Shown here piece by piece: positions 50,784 to 60,101 of a DNA stretch of 64,000 bases. The notes under the pieces are model-generated. The model did not search any database, was not told the DNA's origin, and saw only the letters and a list, made by a program, of their open reading frames with translations. The stretch is from Aeromonas veronii (GTDB lineage: Bacteria > Pseudomonadota > Gammaproteobacteria > Enterobacterales > Aeromonadaceae), in NCBI GenBank assembly GCA_041319085.1, contig CP101033.1:832501-896500 (forward strand), written 5' to 3'. The translations under genes and the position numbers were made by a program. Within the stretch, counting starts at the first letter, position 1; every line of letters starts with the position of its first letter.

Positions 50784-52174
50784 GGTTGGCTCTCCGGGTT
50801 GCTGATCGCGTTGGCTGGCTGCATTTTGGCGGGAAGATGTGGCCGCCCGATGGTGTGATAGTCAAAGCCGAGTTCGCTGAGCTGGCGCGGCTCATAGAGG
50901 TTGCGGCCATCGATGATGACGGGCTGGTTGAGCAGGGCTTTCAACTGCTGGAAATCGGGGGCGCGAAACGCCTGCCACTCGGTGCAGATCAGCAGGGCAT
51001 CGGCCCCCTCCAGTGCAGATTCTTGAGTGGGGCAGAGCAGCAGATCCGGCCGCTCGCCGTAAAGCTCATGGGCACGCGCCATCGCCTTGGGATCAAAGGC
51101 CTGCACCCGGCCACCAGCTGCCCAGATGGCGGCCAGCAGCGGTCGGCTCGGCGCATCGCGCATGTCGTCGGTGCCGGGTTTGAACGCCAGCCCCCACAGG
51201 GCGAAGGTGTGGCCGTGCAGCTCCGGGCCGAAGCGGGTCAGCAGGGTTTGCGCCATCTTCTGTTGCTGGCGCTGGTTGACCTGCTCGACCGCCGCGAGCA
51301 GCGGGGCGTCGCAGCCGACACTCGCCGCGGTATGGCGCAACGACTTGATATCCTTGGGGAAGCAAGAGCCGCCGTAACCGCAGCCCGGGTAGATAAAGTG
51401 GTAACCGATGCGGGGATCGGCGCCCATCCCTTGCCGCACCGCCTCGATATCGGCCCCCAGCTGCTCGGCGAGGGCCGCCATCTCGTTCATAAAGGAGATC
51501 TTGGTGGCCAGCATGGCGTTGGCGGCGTACTTGGTGAGCTCGGCGCTGCGCAGATCCATCACCACGATCCGGTCGTGATTGCGGTGGAAGGGGGCATGGT
51601 TGAAGGGGATATAGAGGGCGCGCAGTTGCTCAAGCGCCTGCTCGCTGTCACAACCGATGATGATGCGATCCGGCCGCATGCAGTCGTTGACCGCCGCTCC
51701 CTCCTTGAGAAACTCGGGGTTGGCTGCCACCTCGCAGGCGAGGGTCAGCCCACGTTCGGCCAACTGTAGCTCAATATGTTCTTTTACTTGCTGCGTTGTG
51801 CCGACCGGTACCGTGCTCTTGGTCACCACCAGCTTGGGGTGCTGCATCAGTCGGCCTATGGTGTCGGCCACCGCCAGCACATGTTGCAGATCGGCCGAGC
51901 CATCCTCGTCAGCCGGGGTGCCCACGGCGATCAGCAGCAGATCGGCGTGTGCCACGCCAATGGCGGGCTCTACCGTGAAGCTCAGGCGGCCGCTGGCCAG
52001 ATGGCTCTCGACCAGCGGGGCCAGCCCCGGCTCATAGAAGGGGATCTGCCCCTGTCTGAGGGCGGCGATCCGCTCATCATCCACATCCACGCAGCAGACC
52101 TGATGCCCCACCTCGGCCAGAACGGCGGCCTGCACCAGCCCGACATAGCCTGTGCCAAAAATGGTGACCTTCAT
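50780..52174 (-). CDS. ugd: UDP-glucose 6-dehydrogenase
   Basis: 464 residues. Rossmann motif GTGYVG at 7-12, central NPEFLKEG, catalytic C271 within GYGGSCFPKD, and a C-terminal UDP-binding domain (LWGLAFKPGTDDMRDAPSRP). Oxidises UDP-glucose to UDP-glucuronate using two NAD. First gene of a two-gene operon with the epimerase. Longer Ugd type (about 450 residues) rather than the 388-residue E. coli type. Confidence 0.94.
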   Translation of the reverse strand: MKVTIFGTGYVGLVQAAVLAEVGHQVCCVDVDDERIAALRQGQIPFYEPGLAPLVESHLASGRLSFTVEPAIGVAHADLLLIAVGTPADEDGSADLQHVLAVADTIGRLMQHPKLVVTKSTVPVGTTQQVKEHIELQLAERGLTLACEVAANPEFLKEGAAVNDCMRPDRIIIGCDSEQALEQLRALYIPFNHAPFHRNHDRIVVMDLRSAELTKYAANAMLATKISFMNEMAALAEQLGADIEAVRQGMGADPRIGYHFIYPGCGYGGSCFPKDIKSLRHTAASVGCDAPLLAAVEQVNQRQQQKMAQTLLTRFGPELHGHTFALWGLAFKPGTDDMRDAPSRPLLAAIWAAGGRVQAFDPKAMARAHELYGERPDLLLCPTQESALEGADALLICTEWQAFRAPDFQQLKALLNQPVIIDGRNLYEPRQLSELGFDYHTIGRPHLPAKMQPANAISNPESQP

Positions 52175-52431
52175 GAAAAGTGCCTCGTGCTGTGAATGGG
52201 GGGGTGGCGCGGTTAAACCGCGGCATGCTGCATCTTGGTGCAGCGGGTGTCAATGCCAGATGACAGGCACCAGAATGGGGCGTTCAGCCTGACTGTTGTG
52301 ATCCTTTTCACAAAAAATAGACTGGACCCCATAACGAAGCCCTGTGGACAGGGCTCGCAGCCCGCCCGCAATGGCAGGCGACAGATACGCTCTCACAGAC
52401 ACGCTCTCTTTACTTCGCTTGGATACAGGTT

Positions 52432-53043
52432 ATGGACAACACCTCGATTCGCACTGCCCATCCTATTTATGAGGATGTGCTGGCCCTGCTGACGGCGGCC
52501 GGCTTTGTTTCCCTCGGCATCTTTCTGTTTCATCAGGTTGGCCTGCTCACCGGCGGGACTGCCGGGCTGGCGCTGCTGCTGCAAAAGGTGACCGGCATCA
52601 GCTTCGGCCTGCTGTTTTTCGGCATCAACCTGCCCTTCTATGCGCTGGCATGGTTACGGATGGGGCCACGTTTTACCTTCAACACCTTCGTCTCGGTAGC
52701 GGCGGTCTCCTACATGACCGATCACCTCAACGGCGTACTGCAGATCGGCAAGATAGAGCCGCTCTATGCGGCGCTGATCGGCGGCACCCTGATCGGCATG
52801 GGGCTGCTCATCATGTTTCGCCACAAGTCGAGTCTGGGGGGCTTCAGTATTTTGGCGCTCTTTATTCAGGATCGCGTTGGCATCCGGGCGGGCAAGCTGC
52901 AGATGGGGCTCGATTGCGCCATTGTTGTCGCCTCGTTTTTCGTGGTGCAGCCCTGGATCCTGGCGCTTTCTATCATTGCCGCTGTGCTCTGTAATCTGCT
53001 GTTGACACTCAACCACAAGCCGGGCCGTTACCAGATTGCCTGA
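52432..53043 (+). CDS. YitT family membrane protein
   Basis: 203 residues with five or six hydrophobic helices. YitT/DUF161 hallmarks include GIFLFHQVGLLTGGTAGLAL, FGINLPFYALAW and GGTLIGMGLLIMFRHKSSLG. The function of this family is not established; transport roles have been suggested. Divergent from ugd with a 258-nt gap in which I see only short hairpins. Confidence 0.85.
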   Translation: MDNTSIRTAHPIYEDVLALLTAAGFVSLGIFLFHQVGLLTGGTAGLALLLQKVTGISFGLLFFGINLPFYALAWLRMGPRFTFNTFVSVAAVSYMTDHLNGVLQIGKIEPLYAALIGGTLIGMGLLIMFRHKSSLGGFSILALFIQDRVGIRAGKLQMGLDCAIVVASFFVVQPWILALSIIAAVLCNLLLTLNHKPGRYQIA

Positions 53044-53087
53044 CGAGTGGCAGCCGTGACCGGATAAGACAAGCGTGACCCGATAGT

Positions 53088-53113
53088 ACGAGGCGGCCTG
53101 ATGGCCGCCTCGT
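53088..53113. terminator. Bidirectional terminator
   Basis: ACGAGGCGGCC / GGCCGCCTCGT stem between convergent yitT-type and ABC genes; T-rich on the right. Confidence 0.75.
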
Positions 53114-53144
53114 CTGTTTCTACCCTGGCGTTTGTTCGCAGCGC

Positions 53145-54191
53145 CTAGCTCGCCTGTTCCAGCCTGCTGTCGCCGCTCATAGCGTTGTCACTGATGGTGC
53201 TGCCGCTGATGGCGTGACCACCGACGGCGAGCGGGGTGTGACAGGCCACCTGATGATGGGCCTCATCGCACACCTCAAGCCTTGGCGCCTTGCTCTTGCA
53301 CAGCTCGGTCGCATGGGGGCAGCGCTGGTGGAAGTGGCAGCCGCTTGGCGGCGAGATGGGGGAGGGCACATCGCCGGTCAGCAGAATGCGCTGGCTGCGC
53401 CTGCGCGGATCTGGCACCGGAATGGCAGAGATCAGCGCCTGGGTATAGGGGTGGCGCGGCGCCAGATAGAGCGACTGGGCATCCGCCAGTTCGACGATCC
53501 GTCCCAGATACATCACCGCAATCCGATCCGAGATATGTTTGACCACCGACAGATCGTGGGCGATGAAGATGATGGAGAGGTTCATCTCCCGCTGCAGGCT
53601 GAGCAGCAGGTTGACGATCTGCGACTGCACCGAGACATCGAGGGCTGAGACCGCCTCGTCGCACACCAGCAGCTTGGGTTTGAGGGCGATGGCGCGGGCG
53701 ATGCCGATCCGCTGGCGCTGACCGCCGGAAAACTCGTGGGGGTAGCGATCCACCGCGCTGCCCGGCAGGCCCACTTTTGCCAGCAACTCCTGCACCCAGG
53801 TGCGGCGCTGCTCAGTGTTGCCTTTACCGTGGATGATGAAGGGCTCCTCCAAAATCTGGCCCACGGTGTGGCGGCTGTTGAGGGATTCTGCAGGATCCTG
53901 AAACACCATCTGCATCTCCTGACGCAGGGAGCGCATCTCCTTCGGGCTGAGGGCGGTGATGTCGCGCCCCTCGAAGGTGATGGTGCCCGCGGTCGGCTCG
54001 AACAGCTTGAGCAGGCTGCGTCCGAGGGTGGACTTGCCGCAGCCCGACTCGCCCACCAGCCCTAGCGTCTCCCCCTGTTTCAGGTCGAAGCTGATGCCAT
54101 CCACCGCGTGAACCGTATATTGCTTGCGCAGGAAGCCGCCTCCCAGCCGGAAGTGCTGTTTCAGATCCCTGACCGATAACAGAGTGCTCAT
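53145..54191 (-). CDS. Peptide ABC transporter ATPase, OppF/DppF type
   Basis: 348 residues. Walker [10 protein letters not shown] near 48-56, signature [15 protein letters not shown] near 155, Walker [15 protein letters not shown], and the oligopeptide-specific C-terminal Cys motif region ([14 protein letters not shown]) known to hold a 4Fe-4S cluster or zinc in Opp/Dpp ATPases. The end carries low-complexity repeats of HAISGSTIS type. Last gene of the five-gene importer; 4-nt overlap with the second ATPase. In E. coli Yej the two ATPases are fused; here they are separate. Confidence 0.92.
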   Translation of the reverse strand: MSTLLSVRDLKQHFRLGGGFLRKQYTVHAVDGISFDLKQGETLGLVGESGCGKSTLGRSLLKLFEPTAGTITFEGRDITALSPKEMRSLRQEMQMVFQDPAESLNSRHTVGQILEEPFIIHGKGNTEQRRTWVQELLAKVGLPGSAVDRYPHEFSGGQRQRIGIARAIALKPKLLVCDEAVSALDVSVQSQIVNLLLSLQREMNLSIIFIAHDLSVVKHISDRIAVMYLGRIVELADAQSLYLAPRHPYTQALISAIPVPDPRRRSQRILLTGDVPSPISPPSGCHFHQRCPHATELCKSKAPRLEVCDEAHHQVACHTPLAVGGHAISGSTISDNAMSGDSRLEQAS

Positions 54192-55183
54192 ACGGTCAAC
54201 TCCTTCCAGTAGTGACAGGCGACATGGTGGTGCGGATTGAGTTGCTCCACCGCTGGAATGGCGCTGATGCAGAGATCGGTCGCGTGGGGGCAGCGGTTGG
54301 AGAAGCGGCAGCCTGCGGGCATCTCGTGCAGGGCAGGCACCTGTCCCTTGATGGTCTTGAGCAGGCTCTTGGGCTCATCCTCAAGGCGCGGGATCGAGCT
54401 CATCAAGCCGTGGGTATAGGGGTGACGGGGATGGTCAAACAGTTCGAACACATCGGCCTGCTCTACCGCCCGCCCGGCATACATCACCACCACTTCGTCG
54501 CACAGCTCCGCCACTACCCCGAGATCGTGGGTGATAAAGATGATGGCCATCCCGGTCTGGGCCTGCAGCTCTTTCATCAGTTCGAGGATCTGGGCCTGAA
54601 TGGTGACATCCAGCGCCGTGGTCGGTTCGTCACAGATAAGCAGGTCCGGCTCGCAGGAGAGCGCCATGGCGATCATTACCCGCTGGCGCATGCCGCCGGA
54701 GAGGTTGTGGGGATAGACCGAAAAGCGCTGGGCCGGTTCCGGGATCCCCACCTTCTGCAGCATGGCAATGGCCGCGGCTTTGCGCTGTGCCTTGTCATAC
54801 TCGGGGCGGTGGAGGCGAAACACCTCCATCAGCTGCTCCCCCACCGTCTGCACCGGGTTGAGGGCCGTCATCGGTTCCTGAAAGATCATCGAGATGCGGT
54901 TGCCGCGCACCTTGTACATCTGATCCGGCGCAAGGGACAGCAGCTCCTCCCCCTGAAAGCGGATGGAGCCAGCAACTACCTGACCATGGGGTTTGGGCAG
55001 CAGCCCCATGATGGCGAGTGAAGTGACACTCTTGCCACAGCCGGACTCGCCGACGATCCCCAGCGTCTGACCTGGGGCCACCTTGAAGCTGACCCCGTCG
55101 AGCACCTTGATCTTGCCGTCATCGACGGCGAACTCCACCTCGAGATCGCTGACCTCAAGGATGGGTGCCTGGGTGTTGGGCAT
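54188..55183 (-). CDS. Peptide ABC transporter ATPase, OppD/DppD type
   Basis: 331 residues from [18 protein letters not shown]. Walker A GESGCGKS near 42-49, [15 protein letters not shown] near 155, Walker [15 protein letters not shown], and the C-terminal [14 protein letters not shown] cysteine group. The start was chosen by GGGAG 8-9 nt upstream; 15 additional codons are open but unsupported. Pairs with the OppF-type subunit to power the importer. Confidence 0.92.
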   Translation of the reverse strand: MPNTQAPILEVSDLEVEFAVDDGKIKVLDGVSFKVAPGQTLGIVGESGCGKSVTSLAIMGLLPKPHGQVVAGSIRFQGEELLSLAPDQMYKVRGNRISMIFQEPMTALNPVQTVGEQLMEVFRLHRPEYDKAQRKAAAIAMLQKVGIPEPAQRFSVYPHNLSGGMRQRVMIAMALSCEPDLLICDEPTTALDVTIQAQILELMKELQAQTGMAIIFITHDLGVVAELCDEVVVMYAGRAVEQADVFELFDHPRHPYTHGLMSSIPRLEDEPKSLLKTIKGQVPALHEMPAGCRFSNRCPHATDLCISAIPAVEQLNPHHHVACHYWKELTV

Positions 55184-55214
55184 AACTGCTGCTCCCTTCG
55201 CAATGGCCTGAATA

Positions 55215-57032
55215 TCAATGACGTGCATAGGTCTTGTCGAGCAGGTTGATGGGCGCCAGCGCCTCCCCTGCCTCCTTGGCGTTGCGGGTCTCTTCCTTCA
55301 CCTTGGGATCGAGCCAGAGCAGACCGCCGCTACTGTGAGGATAACCGTCCATCGGCCAGTAGAGCAGATCCGGCGTGTTCTTGGTGGCAGGCACCTCCGG
55401 CAGCATCACATAACGCCAGCTGCTAGCCCGCACATAGTTGAGCTGTACCCCGGGCACGAAGATGGCGAGGTCATAGATGCGCTGCTGGATCTGCTGGGAG
55501 AGCTTGGCCCGTTTGGCCATGTCGAATTCGACGTTGTAGGCGTCGATCAGCGCGTCCAGCTCCTTGTCAGCCACGTTGAACAGGTTGTTGGTCTGCGGTT
55601 TGTTGGCGTTGGCGGAGTGGAACGACTCCCAATATTGTGGATAGAGACCGCCGCCGCCCCAGCCAAGCCAGGCCGCCTCGTGTTTCTTCTCCAGCATCAC
55701 CTTGAAGCCGGTGGCGCCATCCACTAGGTTAAGCTCCAGATCGAGACCCGCTTTCTTGGCCTCCTCTTTCAGCACAGTAAGTCGCTTGGAGTGCTCCTGA
55801 CTGGTGTAGGTGAGCGCCAGGGTCAGCCGCTCCCCCTTCTCATTTTGCAGGATGCCGTCCGGCCCCGGCTTGTTGTAGCCGCCCTTGGCAAAGTACTCCC
55901 GCGCCTTGCCGATGTCGTAAGCCCGCTCCGGCAGCGTCATCTCGGTGAACTCGCCAAAACCCGAGCCGAAGGTAGTGGCTCTGTCGTAGTCGCCGCGCAG
56001 CACTGTCTCGATCATCTTGTCGATGTTGAAGGCGTGCTGGATGCCGAGCCGCACGTTCACGTCCGCCAGTTTGGGGTTGGCCACATTGAGGTGAACCCCC
56101 TGACCGCCCTGTTTGGTGTCGGTCATGGCCATCACTTTTTGCACGTACCCCTTCTTGTACTCCGGGGTGACCGCTTTTTCATGCCACCAGTTGGGCAGGA
56201 TCATCTCGAAGGTATCGATCTCCCCTTTCAGGAAGTGGCGGAAGGCGATGTTGTGGTCGCGGATCACCTGCACCTTGATGGTGTCTATGTTGAATCTGTG
56301 CTGGTTGTAGCGATCATCCTTTGCCCACCAATCCTTCTGCTTGCTGAAGGTAACCGATTTGCCCTTCTTGACGTCGCTGATCACGTAGGGACCTGTGGTG
56401 GGCACCAGGGCCCAGTTGTACTGCTTCACCCAGTTAGGGGTCAGCTTGTAGTAGTGCTTGGGCTGGGGCCACAGCTCGGTGGTGTTGAGCAGATCCAGCT
56501 TGGCCTTGCGGTTGCCTGCTTTGACCAGAATGGTGTGGTCGTCGATCTTCTCTACCGCTACCACTTCAGTGGTGTAGTAGTTGTTGAACCAGGGCCCCTT
56601 GATGTGTTTGGAGCGCATCATCTCGTAGCCGAAGGTGTAGTCATCGGCATTGACCGGCTTGCCATCCGACCATTTGGCGCGGGGATCCAGCTTGAAGTAG
56701 ACGGTCTGGCTGTCTGGCGCGATGGCCCAGTGGGTCGCCAGCGAGGGGATGGGGTTGCCGGTATTGGGGTGGAAGCTGATGAGTCGCAACTGGTTATCGA
56801 GAATAAAGGAGCGGAACGATCCGTTGGAGTCAGGCCCTACGGTGCGGAACGTCAGCGGAAAGCTGTCGACAAACATATTGAGGCTGCCGCCCGGCTGCGC
56901 CTTGGGGGAGGCGAACACCGGATCCGTGTCGTTGGTCTCCCATTTGAGATCCGCGGGCAGGCTGGCCGCCCAGACCCAGGATCCGTTTACCAGCACAAAG
57001 AGAGCACCTATCCATTTGATTTTATTTTTCAT
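55215..57032 (-). CDS. yejA: Extracellular peptide-binding protein, YejA-like
   Basis: 605 residues (E. coli YejA 604). Sec signal peptide to about residue 24 ([19 protein letters not shown]), no lipobox. SBP family 5 core with [17 protein letters not shown], a central [16 protein letters not shown] and a C-terminal [18 protein letters not shown] region. Captures peptides in the periplasm and delivers them to the YejBE-type permeases. In E. coli this class also takes up microcin C. The 150-nt gap to the yejE-like gene contains a GC-rich hairpin but no terminator T-run, so cotranscription is likely. Confidence 0.9.
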   Translation of the reverse strand: MKNKIKWIGALFVLVNGSWVWAASLPADLKWETNDTDPVFASPKAQPGGSLNMFVDSFPLTFRTVGPDSNGSFRSFILDNQLRLISFHPNTGNPIPSLATHWAIAPDSQTVYFKLDPRAKWSDGKPVNADDYTFGYEMMRSKHIKGPWFNNYYTTEVVAVEKIDDHTILVKAGNRKAKLDLLNTTELWPQPKHYYKLTPNWVKQYNWALVPTTGPYVISDVKKGKSVTFSKQKDWWAKDDRYNQHRFNIDTIKVQVIRDHNIAFRHFLKGEIDTFEMILPNWWHEKAVTPEYKKGYVQKVMAMTDTKQGGQGVHLNVANPKLADVNVRLGIQHAFNIDKMIETVLRGDYDRATTFGSGFGEFTEMTLPERAYDIGKAREYFAKGGYNKPGPDGILQNEKGERLTLALTYTSQEHSKRLTVLKEEAKKAGLDLELNLVDGATGFKVMLEKKHEAAWLGWGGGGLYPQYWESFHSANANKPQTNNLFNVADKELDALIDAYNVEFDMAKRAKLSQQIQQRIYDLAIFVPGVQLNYVRASSWRYVMLPEVPATKNTPDLLYWPMDGYPHSSGGLLWLDPKVKEETRNAKEAGEALAPINLLDKTYARH

Positions 57033-57181
57033 GTTTGACTTCCAGGTCTGGCCCCTGCACTGGGGGTCTTGATTGATAACGGGATTATCCCTTGCTCCCG
57101 GGACCGCCGATGGCGGCGGCCCGTCCTTCATTTATCACTGTTCGTGGCCCGACGCCTGTCGATGCGCTGGCATCGGCTGGC

Positions 57182-58225
57182 TTATTGGTAACGGGTAAAT
57201 TTGCGCGGATCGAACGCTTCGCGGATCGCCTCGCCGATAAAGGAGACCATGATCAGCACCAGACTCACCGCCGCCACCACCGAGCTGACGATCCAGATGG
57301 CATCCAGATTGTTGATGCCCTGGGAGAGCAGCTCCCCCCAGCTCGGGGTCGGCGGCGCGAGGCCAAAGCCCAGATAGTCGAGTGCCGTCAGGGTCGAGAT
57401 ATTGCCCACCACGGCAAACGGCGCCAGGGTAACGATCATCATCAGGGTGTTGGGCAGGATGTGGTTGAAGATGATCCGCCCGGTGGTCGCCCCTTGCGCC
57501 CGCGCCGCCATCACATAGTCCCGCGCCCGCTCCTTGTAGGTGAGGGTGCGCATATACCAGGTGATCCCCATCCAGCCGAACAGCACGTTGATGGCGACAA
57601 ACAGGCCGAAGTTGGGCTTGGCCAGCGACACCAGGATCATGATGACGTAGAGAAACGGCACCTGGGACCAGATCTCGATAAAGCGTTGCAAGATGAGGTC
57701 AAAGCGGCCGCCGAGAAAACCCATCAGGCAGCCGATGGTGACTCCGATGGCGTAACTGGCCGCCAGCGCGATAAAGGCAAAGCCGATGGCAATGCGAAAG
57801 CCGTATACCAGCCGCGCCAGCACGTCGCGGCCGCTGGTGTCGGTGCCGAGGAAGTGGCGCTCAGCCATGCTCGGAGCATAGGGCGGGTAGGCATCCTCTT
57901 TGAAATCCTGCTCGTAGGGGTTCCAGGGCACTGGCGGCAGCAGTACCCAGTCGCCCTGGCCCTCTGCGGCAAACTTGGCCTTGAGCTGGCGGTAGTTGGT
58001 TTCGTACTCGTAATCGAGCCCGAACTGCTGACCGGGGATCACATCGCCATAGGTGGGGAAGTGCAGCTGGCCCTGATAGCTCACCATCAGCGCCCGGCTG
58101 TTGACCAGCAGCTCCGCCAGTAGGGAGAGCAGCACCAGGGTGGTGAAGATGATGAAGGAGTAGTAGCCGCGCTTGATCGACTTGAAGCGCTTGAGTTTTT
58201 TCAAGGTAACCGGATTGAGCTTCAT
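57182..58225 (-). CDS. yejE: Peptide ABC transporter permease, YejE-like
   Basis: 347 residues. N-terminal cytoplasmic basic segment, first helix at about 24-45, a large periplasmic loop (about 50-145), then five helices with the permease loop RAQGATTGRIIFNHILPNTL. C-terminus VSFIGEAIREAFDPRKFTRY matches YejE. Its start codon lies two bases after the stop of the mini-ORF described next, sharing the ribosome-binding site GGAG. Confidence 0.93.
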   Translation of the reverse strand: MKLNPVTLKKLKRFKSIKRGYYSFIIFTTLVLLSLLAELLVNSRALMVSYQGQLHFPTYGDVIPGQQFGLDYEYETNYRQLKAKFAAEGQGDWVLLPPVPWNPYEQDFKEDAYPPYAPSMAERHFLGTDTSGRDVLARLVYGFRIAIGFAFIALAASYAIGVTIGCLMGFLGGRFDLILQRFIEIWSQVPFLYVIMILVSLAKPNFGLFVAINVLFGWMGITWYMRTLTYKERARDYVMAARAQGATTGRIIFNHILPNTLMMIVTLAPFAVVGNISTLTALDYLGFGLAPPTPSWGELLSQGINNLDAIWIVSSVVAAVSLVLIMVSFIGEAIREAFDPRKFTRYQ

Positions 58226-58227
58226 GG

Positions 58228-58332
58228 TCAGTCTCCAAACCGCACGCGGGGGTCAACAGAGGGTGCAACGCAGATATCGGAGACGATATGGCGTGATATC
58301 AGCATCGGCATGGCAATAGAGGTCTGGTTCAT
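58228..58332 (-). pseudogene. Duplicated yejB tail forming a 34-codon mini-ORF
   Basis: Begins ATG two bases after the yejB stop and ends TGA two bases before yejE. From residue 8 it parallels the yejB C-terminus (yejB: MLMLIGNIVSDICVALVDPR; copy: MPMLISRHIVSDICVAPSVD, both ending RVRFGD). DNA similarity is about 80 % with two 3-nt length differences that keep the frame. Stop-to-stop spacing is 107 nt. It carries the original ribosome-binding site and TGACCATG junction at both ends, so it could be translated by coupling. No known function. Confidence 0.8.
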
Positions 58333-58334
58333 GG

Positions 58335-59360
58335 TCAATCTCCAAACCGTACGCGCGGATCTACCAGGGCAACGCAGATATCGGAGACGATATTGCCTAT
58401 CAGCATCAGCATGGAGGTGATGGCCAGAATGCCCATCACGGTGGGGTAGTCCCGCTCGACGATCGCCTCGTAACCGAGCAGGCCGATGCCGTCGATGTTG
58501 AAGATGGTCTCGATGAGGAAGGAGCCGCCAAAGAAGACGGTGAGCACGGACCCCAGGTGACTGGCGATGGGGATCAGGCTGTTGCGCATGGCGTGGTCGG
58601 TGACCGCCTTGCGAAACGGCAACCCCTTGGCCACGGCGGTACGCACATAATCGGCCGACAGGTTCTCCATCAGGCTGTTTTTCATGGTCATGGTGAGGAT
58701 GGCGAAATCGCCGATGGCGTAGGCGATAAGCGGCAGCAGGGCATGGGCAAAGACGGTGCGGATCTGATCCCAACTGCTCTCCATGTACTCAAAATCGTCC
58801 CCCGGAAAACCGCCCATTGGCAGCCACTCCAGATGGAAGGCGAACACGGTGATGAGGAAGATCCCCACCACGTAGGCGGGCAGGGCATAGGCCATGTAGA
58901 TGAGCATGGAGCTTAACGAGTCGAAGCGGCTGTTGTGCCTGAGCGCCTTGGCCACCCCGAGCGGGATGGAGACCGCATAGCTCAGCAGAAAGGTCGCCAG
59001 CCCGAAGAAGGCGGTAACGGGGAGCCGATCCTTGATAAGATCCCACACCGGCTCGTAGTAGCGGGTTGATTCACCGAGATCCAGCACCGCCAGCTTCTGC
59101 AGCCACTCCCAGTAGGCGACCAGCATCGGCTTGTCGAGGCCATAGAAGGCCTTGAGCTCCTCGATCTGTTCATCGGAGAGGGCCTGCGCCCCCTTGCTGC
59201 CGCTGGAGCGGCCAGATTCATTCTGGGACACCTGGGCTTGCAGCAGCATGCGTTCGACCGGGCCGCCCGGCACGAAACGGGTGATGGTGAAGACGAGCAG
59301 GGTGATACCGAGAAACGTCGGGATGATCAACAGCATCCGGCGTAGGAAATACGACAGCAT
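58335..59360 (-). CDS. yejB: Peptide ABC transporter permease, YejB-like
   Basis: 341 residues. N-terminal helix LLIIPTFLGITLLVFTITRF followed by VPGGPVERML, five further helices and the coupling loop AVAKGLPFRKAVTDHAMRNS. The end GLLGYEAIVERDYPTVMGIL to DPRVRFGD is the YejB C-terminus. First gene of the importer operon. A diverged copy of its last ~80 nt follows immediately. Confidence 0.93.
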   Translation of the reverse strand: MLSYFLRRMLLIIPTFLGITLLVFTITRFVPGGPVERMLLQAQVSQNESGRSSGSKGAQALSDEQIEELKAFYGLDKPMLVAYWEWLQKLAVLDLGESTRYYEPVWDLIKDRLPVTAFFGLATFLLSYAVSIPLGVAKALRHNSRFDSLSSMLIYMAYALPAYVVGIFLITVFAFHLEWLPMGGFPGDDFEYMESSWDQIRTVFAHALLPLIAYAIGDFAILTMTMKNSLMENLSADYVRTAVAKGLPFRKAVTDHAMRNSLIPIASHLGSVLTVFFGGSFLIETIFNIDGIGLLGYEAIVERDYPTVMGILAITSMLMLIGNIVSDICVALVDPRVRFGD

Positions 59361-60101
59361 GGTAGAACCTCGTCCTTGTTGTTCTTTTTTTGCGACCAGT
59401 CAAATCCGGTGACAGGCCTTTCCTTCCTGGCATTACGCGCTGGATTGGTTGCCAAACAGCAGACAATCCGCTTGGCCACTGTAAAAGCTCTGCAACAAAA
59501 ATCAAGTACAAGGAAATGGAAAACTGGGACAAATGACCCGCTGAAACCAAAAACGCCGAAAAATGATGTTTTTTATCTGAAAAGTGAAAATCAAAACAAA
59601 ACGCTACCGTTCAACATAATTTTAAAAAACATAAACAGCTGTTTATCCAGGCTTAATTTAATTTTAAACTATTGATTTTTTTTGGTTTTTGCTTGGCTGG
59701 TAAAGCTGAAGGAAAACGATATCATCTCGGCACCTATATCTATCCCCACTACCAAAATGGTGCGGTTCACCAGTGATGAAGTTAGTGTTTTATTCTTATT
59801 AAGGTCGATAAATCGAAATAAGATATAAACAGACAGCACGCTAACTAATAAGTTCATCAAATTTTAATTCAGCGCCATTTACGTCATTTAACAATGTTTT
59901 TACATTGTTCTGGTTGTTTTTGACGGAATTATTCACTAATTTTGCCGGTCAAAATTAATACACTTCGCTTATTCTGCGTTCGACCTCGCCGCCCCCCTGC
60001 TCCATTGACGCCGCTAGTCAAAGATTGATAAGCCTTACACATCGCTCCAAAGAGGGCGGTATCAGGAAGCAAACAATAAACAACCAGGAAGGATATAAGC
60101 G
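59361..60101. other. 740-nt intergenic region, AT-rich in the middle
   Basis: About 59500-59960 is strikingly AT-rich compared with the surrounding ~60 % GC. It contains an inverted repeat ACAATG-TTTTTA-CATTGT at 59891-59908 and several A/T tracts. It must hold the divergent promoters of the importer and the TonB receptor, but no promoter is strong enough to assign; TTGACG (60005) with GATAAG (60027) is a weak candidate for the receptor. No Fur box of standard form was found. Short ORFs here are not credible. Confidence 0.7.

Noticed and set aside
59669..59860. 63-codon minus-strand ORF in the AT-rich region
   Set aside because: Chance ORF in AT-rich DNA; no ribosome-binding site and no family resemblance.
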